Shown: one piece after another, positions 25,812 to 32,040 of the stretch | How the letters are laid out: every line of letters begins with the position of its first letter | How positions within the stretch are numbered: position 1 is the first letter of the stretch | NCBI GenBank assembly: GCA_022508365.1 | Contig: JAFLVH010000008.1 | Span: 1 to 42,270 of the forward strand | Direction: 5' to 3' | DNA from: Clostridiales bacterium | Lineage (GTDB): Bacteria > Bacillota > Clostridia > Christensenellales > Pumilibacteraceae | Length of the DNA: 42,270 nucleotides | Notes under the pieces: model-generated | Database searches by the model: none | Seen by the model: the letters and a program-made list of their open reading frames with translations, nothing else | What the model was told of the DNA's origin: nothing | Program-made: the position numbers and the translations under genes

Positions 25812-26199
25812 ACTTTTCGGATTTTTTGGAATCGGCTGCTGTTTCGGCGCCGCTTTGCGCATCCGCGGTAGGATGCTTGGACGGACTCGCTCCGCCGATA
25901 CCCACGACGTGGGAGACAGGCATGGAAAAGGCTATGCCCTGCCCCGCCGTTTTAAGACCTGCCGCGTTGTATACGGCATGCAAGACCGCTTCCTTTATTT
26001 CCACCGGGACGAGTATCATGACCAGCTCCTTGTCCGGCTGAATGGAAATATGGAAGAATTCTTCAGCGTCTTTATTGGCGGTGCCTCTGCCGTGAATGAC
26101 TGTGCCGCCGCGCGCGCCCACATCCTTTGCGGCGCTCATAACTACGTCGGTGAAGCCGGTATTTACTATACATACAATAAGCTCGTGCGTTTGCGTCAT
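25810..26199 (-). CDS. P-II-like protein (second of two)
   Basis: 129 residues. The core (about 5-100) has the P-II fold signature: ELIVCIVNTGFTDVVMSAAKDVGARGGTVIHGRGT, then the T-loop region NKDAEEFFHISIQPDKELVMILV and a C-terminal helix EIKEAVLHAVYNAAG. It lacks the classical GlnB uridylylation segment. The last ~25 residues are a Ser/Ala/Lys-rich tail. P-II-like trimers bind nucleotides and gate transporters or enzymes. GGAG precedes the ATG, one base after the upstream P-II-like gene. With the DUF1538 transporter they form a three-gene operon, so it probably senses for that transporter. Confidence 0.87.
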   Translation of the reverse strand: MTQTHELIVCIVNTGFTDVVMSAAKDVGARGGTVIHGRGTANKDAEEFFHISIQPDKELVMILVPVEIKEAVLHAVYNAAGLKTAGQGIAFSMPVSHVVGIGGASPSKHPTADAQSGAETAADSKKSEK

Positions 26200-26200
26200 A

Positions 26201-26671
26201 TCAGTTCTCCTTGTTTTCCACTGTCATGTTGCGGTTGTTGATTAAAAATCCGAATATGAGTTTTCCGATAACGCCGGACAGCGGAACGGTGTAGGCTATG
26301 CCCTTGCCGTTTTTTATCGTGCGAAATTTTTCTTCCAGTGCGTCCAATGCGGCGGGAAGCTTGTTGCCCTGTATCACGCTGAATATGACCGCTTTGTCCG
26401 AATCTTTAAAGCCGAACATAGACATCATGGTCGCGTCCGCAGTGCCTTGCCCCATGGCGACAAACTGCATATTCACATCAAACGATTGAATGAGGTCGGC
26501 GTAGTATTCGCCCTTAGCGCGCGGAACGGTAGTAATCAAAAGTTCCGGACGGTTGTCGGTAACTGTGCGCCCGGCAACTTCCGCCTCCCTAGCCGCCTTT
26601 TGCTTAACCTCGCGTTTGACTCTTCTTATGACGTCCGCGACAGCTTTTTTTGTTCTACGTGATTCAGCCAT
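26201..26671 (-). CDS. P-II-like protein with basic N-terminal extension (first of two)
   Basis: 156 residues. The first ~42 residues are a basic helix (KKAVADVIRRVKREVKQKAAREAE), unusual for P-II. The remainder is P-II-like: ELLITTVPRAKGEYYADLIQSFDVNMQFVAMGQGTAD, then KDSDKAVIFSVIQGNKLPAALDALEEKFRTI and GKGIAYTVPLSGVIG near the C-terminus, where GKGIAYTVP corresponds to the C-loop of the second copy (GQGIAFSMP). The pair may form a mixed trimer or act separately. It lies downstream of the DUF1538 transporter with a ~135-bp palindrome between them. AAAGGT and AGGTT lie before the ATG. Confidence 0.85.
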   Translation of the reverse strand: MAESRRTKKAVADVIRRVKREVKQKAAREAEVAGRTVTDNRPELLITTVPRAKGEYYADLIQSFDVNMQFVAMGQGTADATMMSMFGFKDSDKAVIFSVIQGNKLPAALDALEEKFRTIKNGKGIAYTVPLSGVIGKLIFGFLINNRNMTVENKEN

Positions 26672-26702
26672 AACCTTTTACCTTTACCTCTGGGGCATCT
26701 AC

Positions 26703-26837
26703 TTAAGTGACGCGCCAAGATTGCGTAGGAAATTTGTGTGATACGAAGGATACACATTGTGGTCGTAGCAGCGCTACGTCCGCAATGTGTAGACGCACGC
26801 AGCGCGCAAATTTGTAGCAAGATGGCGCACGAACTTG
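26703..26837. repeat. 135-bp palindrome between the DUF1538 and P-II genes
   Basis: Both halves pair across a centre at about 26770: CGCGCCAAGATTGCGTAGG then AAATTTG on the left faces CAAATTTGTAGCAAGATGGCGC on the right in opposite sense, and TACACATTG / CAATGTGTA and CGTAGCAGCGCTACG form the tip. Transcribed with the operon it would fold into one very long hairpin. Confidence 0.82.
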
Positions 26838-26849
26838 TGCGGAGTCCAC

Positions 26850-28379
26850 TTACTTATCCCACGCAAAGTTGATTATCTGCTCGTCGTCGGCGGAAAGTAT
26901 GCGCTTCATGATTATACGGTTGCGCGCCTTGGCCGCCATTATCGCACGGAAACCGAGCGACTGGATTGATATAAGCGGAATCATGGCTACCATCGCCACC
27001 ACGCCGAACGCAAGGCTCAAAACTTCCGACGGCGAAATAATAGAGCATGCGCCTATCGCAAGCGGAAGAATGAAGCCGCTTGTTAGCGGTCCGCTTGCAA
27101 CACCGCCCGAGTCAAACGCGATTGCGGTGTACAGCTTGGGCACAAAGAACGACAGCCCGAGCGAAATAAGATAGCCGGGGATAAGATAATACAGCACCGA
27201 AAAGCCGTAGATTATGCGTATCATGGAAAGCGCAATCGCAAGCCCGACGCCGAGGCACAGCGCAATAAGCATGGAGCGCTTGGTAACGGCGCCGCCGGTC
27301 ACTTCCTCTACCTGTTTATTAAGCACGTGTATTGCAGGCTCGGCAAGCACTACTATCATTCCTATAACCAATCCGAACGCGACAAGCACGACGCGGTTTT
27401 CGGATAGCAGCTTACCGAGCTTTAAGCCTATAGGCATGAATCCGACCTTGACTGCGGTGAGGAATATAACCAAGCCGACAAAAGTATAAGCAATGCCGAT
27501 TATTATCTGAACAATCTTTTCCTTGGGAAGCTTAAGAATGGTAAGTTGCAAAACTACGAAAAACGCGACTATAAGCGAAAGCGCAATAACAACCTCTTTG
27601 CAGGTTTCAAGCAGAACCATGCCGAAGTTATTCAGCTCGGACGCTACGGTGTATGTAGGTATTACGCTTGACGGATCGAGCTCGCCGTTTGACGCGATGG
27701 ACAGCACTGTCACCGCAAGTATTGGGCCGATAGAGCAGAGCGCGACAAGACCGAAGCTGTTTTCGTTGCTGTTTTTACCGCCGATTGTCGTGGCTATACC
27801 GACGCCGAGCGCCATGATAAACGGCACTGTTATAGGGCCTGTGGTTACGCCGCCCGAATCGAAGCACATCGCCAAAAAGTCGTTTTTACCACTTTCTATA
27901 AGAAGCGCGCACAACGCAAACAGCGCCATATAAAAGAACATTAGCATGGCAGACAGGTCTTTTCTGAGCAGTATCTTGAGCACCGCAAGCAGCAAAAACA
28001 CACCTACGCCCACGCCTACTACCACAATAAGCACCGTGCTGTTCATAACCGAGCTCACCTGCTCGGCAAGCACCGAAAGGTCCGGTTCGGCAACGGTAAT
28101 CAGAACGCCCATCAAAAAGCACACCGCAAGCAGTACCAAAATCTTTTTAGACTTGGTAAGACCCGAACCGACGTGCTCGCCCATAGGCGTCATGGCGAGG
28201 TCTGCACCCAAGTTGAACAAGGCTATGCCAATGATAAGAAACACCGCACCGACGGCAAACGTAGCGACTTCCGTCCCGGTAAAATCGACCAGCGGCGTGG
28301 CGGCGAGTATTAACACTATCACCGTCACCGGCAGCACCGATATAAATGATTCTTTAAGTTTCAGCAGTACTTGTTTCAT
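26850..28379 (-). CDS. DUF1538 membrane protein, probable P-II-regulated transporter
   Basis: 509 residues, nearly all hydrophobic helices, in two homologous halves. Each half carries the family signature: CFDSGGVTTGPITVPF at 172-187 and AFDSGGVASGPLTSGF in the second half, and AEPDLSVLAEQV (98-109) matches AEPAIHVLNKQV later. Duplicated halves with a polar motif in the membrane are typical of secondary transporters with inverted or tandem repeats; the substrate of DUF1538 proteins is not established. The two P-II-like genes downstream suggest control by the cell's energy or nitrogen state. The -10 box lies only 12 bases before the ATG and there is no Shine-Dalgarno, so the leader is at most a few bases. 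Confidence 0.9.
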   Translation of the reverse strand: MKQVLLKLKESFISVLPVTVIVLILAATPLVDFTGTEVATFAVGAVFLIIGIALFNLGADLAMTPMGEHVGSGLTKSKKILVLLAVCFLMGVLITVAEPDLSVLAEQVSSVMNSTVLIVVVGVGVGVFLLLAVLKILLRKDLSAMLMFFYMALFALCALLIESGKNDFLAMCFDSGGVTTGPITVPFIMALGVGIATTIGGKNSNENSFGLVALCSIGPILAVTVLSIASNGELDPSSVIPTYTVASELNNFGMVLLETCKEVVIALSLIVAFFVVLQLTILKLPKEKIVQIIIGIAYTFVGLVIFLTAVKVGFMPIGLKLGKLLSENRVVLVAFGLVIGMIVVLAEPAIHVLNKQVEEVTGGAVTKRSMLIALCLGVGLAIALSMIRIIYGFSVLYYLIPGYLISLGLSFFVPKLYTAIAFDSGGVASGPLTSGFILPLAIGACSIISPSEVLSLAFGVVAMVAMIPLISIQSLGFRAIMAAKARNRIIMKRILSADDEQIINFAWDK

Positions 28380-28391
28380 AAATGTATATTA

Positions 28392-28419
28392 AGTATAACA
28401 TTTTATGCGCCAAAAGCAA
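28392..28419 (-). promoter_or_regulatory. Promoter of the DUF1538/P-II operon
   Basis: TTGCTT (28414-28419), 16-bp spacer, TATACT (28392-28397) on the minus strand; 12 bases separate the -10 box from the ATG at 28379. Confidence 0.6.
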
Positions 28420-28573
28420 GCTTTTACCCTGCGTCTGTCGACGCAGCGTTTTCTTACTAAAACGCGCATGCATATTGAAATACGGCGTGAATTTGCCCTT
28501 GCAAGCAAGCAAATTCACTTGTATTATAACATTAAAAAATCGAATAAGCAACAAAAAACGGTAAGAGTTTTGA

Positions 28574-28780
28574 GAATTAAGAATGCAGAATGCACAATTA
28601 AGAATGAAAAAAAGTCGAGATTCTTCACTGCGCGCTTCGCGCTTGTTCAGAATAACCTTCGGTTGCTTCGTAGGACAAACAAGCTTTATCGATTAATCCT
28701 TGTTTTGTCATCCTGAGCTTATGCGAAGGAACTCAACCTTAGTGGCGGTTTCACCGTCTTAACTCTTAACTCTGAACTAA
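28574..28780. repeat. Gene-free gap with heptamer tracts and dispersed repeats downstream of nifU
   Basis: The ~400-bp gap between the DUF1538 operon and nifU holds no convincing gene. It contains five 7-bp units at 28574-28608 (GAATTAA, GAATGCA, GAATGCA, CAATTAA, GAATGAA), then a copy of the repeat also found at 16926-16989 (28617-28679), then TCATCCTGAGC and GCGAAGGA (28708-28735, the inverse type of the same family), and finally TAACTCT, TAACTCT, GAACTAA at 28760-28780, which touch the nifU stop codon. Confidence 0.82.
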
Positions 28781-29218
28781 CTATTCCTCGCCTTCGCCGT
28801 GGTCGTCCTCGTCGAAATCGGGGAACATATCCTTGTCATACGCTATGCCGTTTCTGTCGTAGTAGTCCTTTATCGCGGCGCGGATAGCCTGCTCGGCAAG
28901 CACCGAGCAATGCAGCTTGTGCGCGGGCAGACCCTCAAGCGCCTCCACCACAGCCTTGTTGGTCAGCTCAAGCGCCTCCGTGATGGGCTTGCCCTTTATC
29001 ATCTCGGTCGCCATGGAGGACGACGCAATCGCGCTGCCGCAGCCGAAGGTGTTAAACTTGACGTCCGCAATGATGCCGTCCTTCACCTTGATATATATCT
29101 TCATTATGTCGCCGCAACGCGCGTTGCCCACCTCGCCTACGCCGTCCGCGTCATCTAAAGTTCCGACGTTGCGCGGATTGCGAAAGTGATCCATAACCTT
29201 TTCACTGTATAATGCCAT
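28781..29218 (-). CDS. nifU: NifU/IscU-type iron-sulfur cluster scaffold
   Basis: 145 residues from the ATG at 29218, with TTAGGAG upstream; the longer frame has no better site. It is the U-type scaffold that receives sulfur from NifS and assembles Fe-S clusters. The three ligand cysteines are in place: Cys35 in NARCGD (with Asp37), Cys60 in TFGCGSAIA and Cys104 in KLHCSVLAEQA. The C-terminus is an acidic tail (DFDEDDHGEGEE). The gene follows nifS by 23 bp in an operon. As in many Clostridia, no iscA, hscA or fdx accompanies them here. Confidence 0.96.
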   Translation of the reverse strand: MALYSEKVMDHFRNPRNVGTLDDADGVGEVGNARCGDIMKIYIKVKDGIIADVKFNTFGCGSAIASSSMATEMIKGKPITEALELTNKAVVEALEGLPAHKLHCSVLAEQAIRAAIKDYYDRNGIAYDKDMFPDFDEDDHGEGEE

Positions 29219-29241
29219 GATTATTCTCCTAAATTGATTTT

Positions 29242-30444
29242 TTACAACAAGTGAGGTTTTTTGCCGTTTTCCAAGTCCTGCCATACCGGCGACATGTTGC
29301 GCAAATATTCCACAACCTCTTTGACAGATTTTACAATATAGTCGGCGTCTTTTTCGGTGTTGTCCTCCGAAAGGCTTATTCTAAGGCTTCCGTGCGCCAC
29401 CTCGTGCGGCAGACCCAATGCCAAAAGCACATGCGACGGGTCGAGCGAGCCTGACGTGCACGCCGAGCCGCTTGACGCGCAAATACCCTTGTCGTCCAAC
29501 AATAGCAACAGACTTTCGCCCTCTATACCCTCAAAGCACATATTGAGTATTGACGGCAAGCGTTTATTAGGGTCGCCGTTCAGCTTGGAATGCGGAATGA
29601 CGGACAGACCGTTTATTATCTTATCGCGGAGCTTAGACAAATGCGCCGAAGTTTTATCCATATTGCCGCACACGTAGTCGAGCGCCGCCGCCATGGACGC
29701 AATACCGGCAATGTTTTCCGTGCCTGCACGCCTGCCCTTTTCCTGCGCGCCGCCCTCGATAAACGTATTCAGCGGCACTCCGCGCCGTACGTACAGCGCG
29801 CCCACGCCCTTGGCGCCGTGAAACTTGTGCGCGGATAAACTCAGCATGTCAATGTTCATAGCCTTCACGTCGATGGGCACATGCCCCACCGCCTGCACCG
29901 CATCGGTGTGAAACACCACCTTTTTCTCGCGGCAGATTTTTCCTATTTCGGCTATAGGCTGAATGGTGCCTATCTCGTTGTTGGCAAACATTATAGTAAC
30001 AAGCGCGGTGTCCTCGCGAATGGCGTCCTTTACCTGTTCGGGCGTGACAATGCCGTTTTCGTGCACGTCAAGGTATGTGACCTCAAACCCCTCGCGTGCA
30101 AGCTTTTTAAGCGTGTGCAAAACAGCGTGGTGCTCGAACGCAGTGGTAATAATATGCTTTTTGCCGCGCTTAAGTCCGTTTGCCGCCGCAGACCTTATCG
30201 CCTGGTTGTCCGCTTCGCTTCCGCCGGAAGTGAAGTAGACTTCTCCTGCGTCGGCGTTTATGTGCGCGGCAATTTTTGCCCGCGCCTCCTCCAAGGCTTC
30301 CTTTGCCACCTGCCCCGCCGTGTGCAACGACGACGGGTTGCCGTACACGTTTTTTAAGTACGGCGTCATGGCGGCAATCGCCTCGTCGCACATCGCGGTT
30401 GTCGCCGCGTTGTCTACATATATTGTTCTTTGTGTATTTTCCAT
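29242..30444 (-). CDS. nifS: Cysteine desulfurase NifS/IscS
   Basis: 400 residues from the ATG at 30444 (AGGAA upstream; an earlier in-frame ATG lies in the leader). PLP-dependent class V aminotransferase fold that takes sulfur from cysteine for Fe-S assembly on NifU. Visible residues: IYVDNAATT at 8-16, TSGGSEADNQAI, FEHHAVL with the His stacking on PLP, FHTDAVQA, Schiff-base Lys207 in SAHKFHGAKG, and the persulfide Cys329 in SSGSACTSGSLDPSHVL. The active-site loop is the long group I type. It is first in the nifSU operon and has a strong promoter with a ~40-nt leader. No IscR gene is adjacent. Confidence 0.97.
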   Translation of the reverse strand: MENTQRTIYVDNAATTAMCDEAIAAMTPYLKNVYGNPSSLHTAGQVAKEALEEARAKIAAHINADAGEVYFTSGGSEADNQAIRSAAANGLKRGKKHIITTAFEHHAVLHTLKKLAREGFEVTYLDVHENGIVTPEQVKDAIREDTALVTIMFANNEIGTIQPIAEIGKICREKKVVFHTDAVQAVGHVPIDVKAMNIDMLSLSAHKFHGAKGVGALYVRRGVPLNTFIEGGAQEKGRRAGTENIAGIASMAAALDYVCGNMDKTSAHLSKLRDKIINGLSVIPHSKLNGDPNKRLPSILNMCFEGIEGESLLLLLDDKGICASSGSACTSGSLDPSHVLLALGLPHEVAHGSLRISLSEDNTEKDADYIVKSVKEVVEYLRNMSPVWQDLENGKKPHLL

Positions 30445-30490
30445 TAGCGAGTTAATTCCTATGGATTTAGTATGAATTACATTCAAGCGT

Positions 30491-30520
30491 ATTATAAGCC
30501 AATGCCGATATATTTGTCAA
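30491..30520 (-). promoter_or_regulatory. Promoter of nifSU
   Basis: TTGACA (30515-30520), 18-bp spacer, TATAAT (30491-30496) on the minus strand, both hexamers perfect. The ATG lies 46 bases downstream. Confidence 0.85.
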
Positions 30521-30555
30521 TTGTATTATGCGGTTTTATAAAAAATTTTTCAAAG

Positions 30556-30586
30556 TAAAAACCCGTCCGATAAGACGGGTTTTTTG
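30556..30586 (-). terminator. Terminator of the small membrane protein gene
   Basis: ACCCGTC (30561-30567) pairs with GACGGGT (30574-30580); A-run on the left and T-run on the right make it bidirectional, ending 12 bp from the gene's stop codon. Confidence 0.88.
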
Positions 30587-30597
30587 TGGGTTGTTGA

Positions 30598-30813
30598 TTA
30601 GACGGGAAGAATGCGGAGAATGTGCTTGCTGGTGATCATGAGAATAAGATCGCAAATCCAGATGATCACGCCACCGAAAATACGGATAATTGCTGCTACG
30701 ATTTTGCCATCCTGAAGTCTCGTAATGATGCCGCAAATCCACGCAGTGATGGGGATAATCGCAAGAATTACGCTGACAATGTAGGCAAGTCCAAAGTAAT
30801 CGCTTTTTGCCAT
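30598..30813 (-). CDS. Small membrane protein of 71 residues
   Basis: Two clear hydrophobic helices (about 7-29, YFGLAYIVSVILAIIPITA and neighbours, and 38-60, IVAAIIRIFGGVIIWICDL) joined by a short basic loop TRLQDGK, ending KHILRILPV. It has an ideal promoter, AAGGAG before the ATG and its own terminator, so it is a real, independently expressed gene. The GKIVAAIIRIFGG...IIWICDLI pattern recalls small YqaE/Pmp3-like or superinfection-immunity-type membrane proteins, but the identity is not certain. Confidence 0.85.
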   Translation of the reverse strand: MAKSDYFGLAYIVSVILAIIPITAWICGIITRLQDGKIVAAIIRIFGGVIIWICDLILMITSKHILRILPV

Positions 30814-30845
30814 GGTTCCAACTCCTTTATATTTTTTGTACTTTC

Positions 30846-30874
30846 ATTATACTATGTATATGCCGTACTGTCAA
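30846..30874 (-). promoter_or_regulatory. Promoter of the small membrane protein gene
   Basis: TTGACA (30869-30874), 17-bp spacer, TATAAT (30846-30851) on the minus strand, with a leader of about 27 nt and AAGGAG. Confidence 0.88.
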
Positions 30875-30958
30875 GTATATTTCAAAATTTTCACAGCTTA
30901 ACAAACATAAAAATTCTCGAATACTATTCTGCGGTTCAAATAAAAGCAAGCCGTCTTG

Positions 30959-31834
30959 TCAATCGCTTTCTTCGCGTTGCTTTTTGTGCGGACGGACTAT
31001 AAGGCGCGACGTGGTTTTTATGTATTCGGCGTAATCCGGACGGCGCGCCTTTTGCCGCTTTTCCATGAGCGGAATTGACACCGCGTTAAACAGAATAGTC
31101 ACCGCAACTGCACCGATGACAAAGTACCAGCAGCTCAAAGCAAAAGGCAGCATTACAAGGTACACGCCCCACCACACCGTTATTTCGCCGAGGTAGTTGG
31201 GATGACGGGAGTAGTTCCAAAGCCCCACCCTGCACGATCTTTTTTCCTCCGAGTTTTTACTTTGCGCCAAAAACGCGTGCATCTGCCGGTCCGCAAAAAA
31301 TTCCAAAGCCGTGCCCAAAAGTATGACAGCCATGCCGATAAGCGACAGTGCGTTCATAGTGTGATTGACTATTTGGAACAGCGGCAGCATGGCGGCAAAC
31401 ACGATAAACGTCGGCATAAAGTGTATTCCGAAAAAGTTGAGGATAAACCAAACAAACGGGCCGTGTTCATCGCGGTATTTTTTGTACCGCCAGTCCTCGT
31501 ATGAAAAATCCGTGAACACAATCGTCCAGTTTATCGTAAGCCGCAGCGACCAAATGTTGAACACGACTAAGAACAGTATCTGCCATACCGAAAATGCCCT
31601 TGCTTCTATAAACAGCCAAACGGATATCACCATGGGCGTGAGCGACCAGTACGCGTCATACACGCTGGAGTTGTGCAAAACAAGCGAAAAGATAAAGGTG
31701 ACAAGCGTCGCCGCAACGTCAAACACAAACATCCTTAACATTACGTTGTCTATGTAGAAGCACGCGGCATACCCCACACCGTACGCCAACACATAAATCA
31801 AAAGTATTATCGATAAATGCGCAAACTTTTTCAT
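30959..31834 (-). CDS. DUF1295 membrane protein (steroid-reductase/isoprenylcysteine-methyltransferase fold)
   Basis: 291 residues from the ATG at 31834; a longer open frame reaches into the promoter. About seven membrane segments. The C-terminal part carries the family signature: GLWNYSRHPNYLGEITVWWGVYL, followed by PLMEKRQKARRPDYAEYIKTTSRLIVRP, as in DUF1295 proteins related to 3-oxo-5-alpha-steroid dehydrogenases and ICMT-type methyltransferases. The RHPNYLGE motif binds the cofactor in relatives. The bacterial substrate is unknown. Monocistronic, convergent with nothing close; its upstream neighbour is a divergent lipoprotein gene. Confidence 0.88.
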   Translation of the reverse strand: MKKFAHLSIILLIYVLAYGVGYAACFYIDNVMLRMFVFDVAATLVTFIFSLVLHNSSVYDAYWSLTPMVISVWLFIEARAFSVWQILFLVVFNIWSLRLTINWTIVFTDFSYEDWRYKKYRDEHGPFVWFILNFFGIHFMPTFIVFAAMLPLFQIVNHTMNALSLIGMAVILLGTALEFFADRQMHAFLAQSKNSEEKRSCRVGLWNYSRHPNYLGEITVWWGVYLVMLPFALSCWYFVIGAVAVTILFNAVSIPLMEKRQKARRPDYAEYIKTTSRLIVRPHKKQREESD

Positions 31835-31853
31835 GACTGTGTTCCCGAATTTA

Positions 31854-31881
31854 ATTGTAACATATTCAACCACTTTTGCAA
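31854..31881 (-). promoter_or_regulatory. Promoter of the DUF1295 gene
   Basis: TTGCAA (31876-31881), 16-bp spacer, TACAAT (31854-31859) on the minus strand, 19 bases before the ATG at 31834. Confidence 0.65.
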
Positions 31882-32004
31882 ACGACTTTTAACGCATAAC
31901 GGAAACTTTTTATCCTATTGGTTAATTATACAAGCGACTTTGTGATTGCGCTCTGCCCGGAAGAGAAAATTTTTAAAAAATTCCACAAAAAGCCACAAAA
32001 ATTA

Positions 32005-32032
32005 TTGACAGCAAAAAGTGCGTTGATATAAA
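32005..32032 (+). promoter_or_regulatory. Promoter of the repeat lipoprotein, leaderless type
   Basis: TTGACA (32005-32010), 16-bp spacer, TATAAA (32027-32032). The ATG at 32041 follows after eight bases and no Shine-Dalgarno is present. Confidence 0.7.
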
Positions 32033-32040
32033 ATGTGGCT

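Noticed and set aside
30869-30960. Possible riboswitch upstream of the small membrane protein gene
   Set aside because: The region upstream of the promoter is AT-rich with no conserved paired elements, and the leader itself is only about 27 nt.
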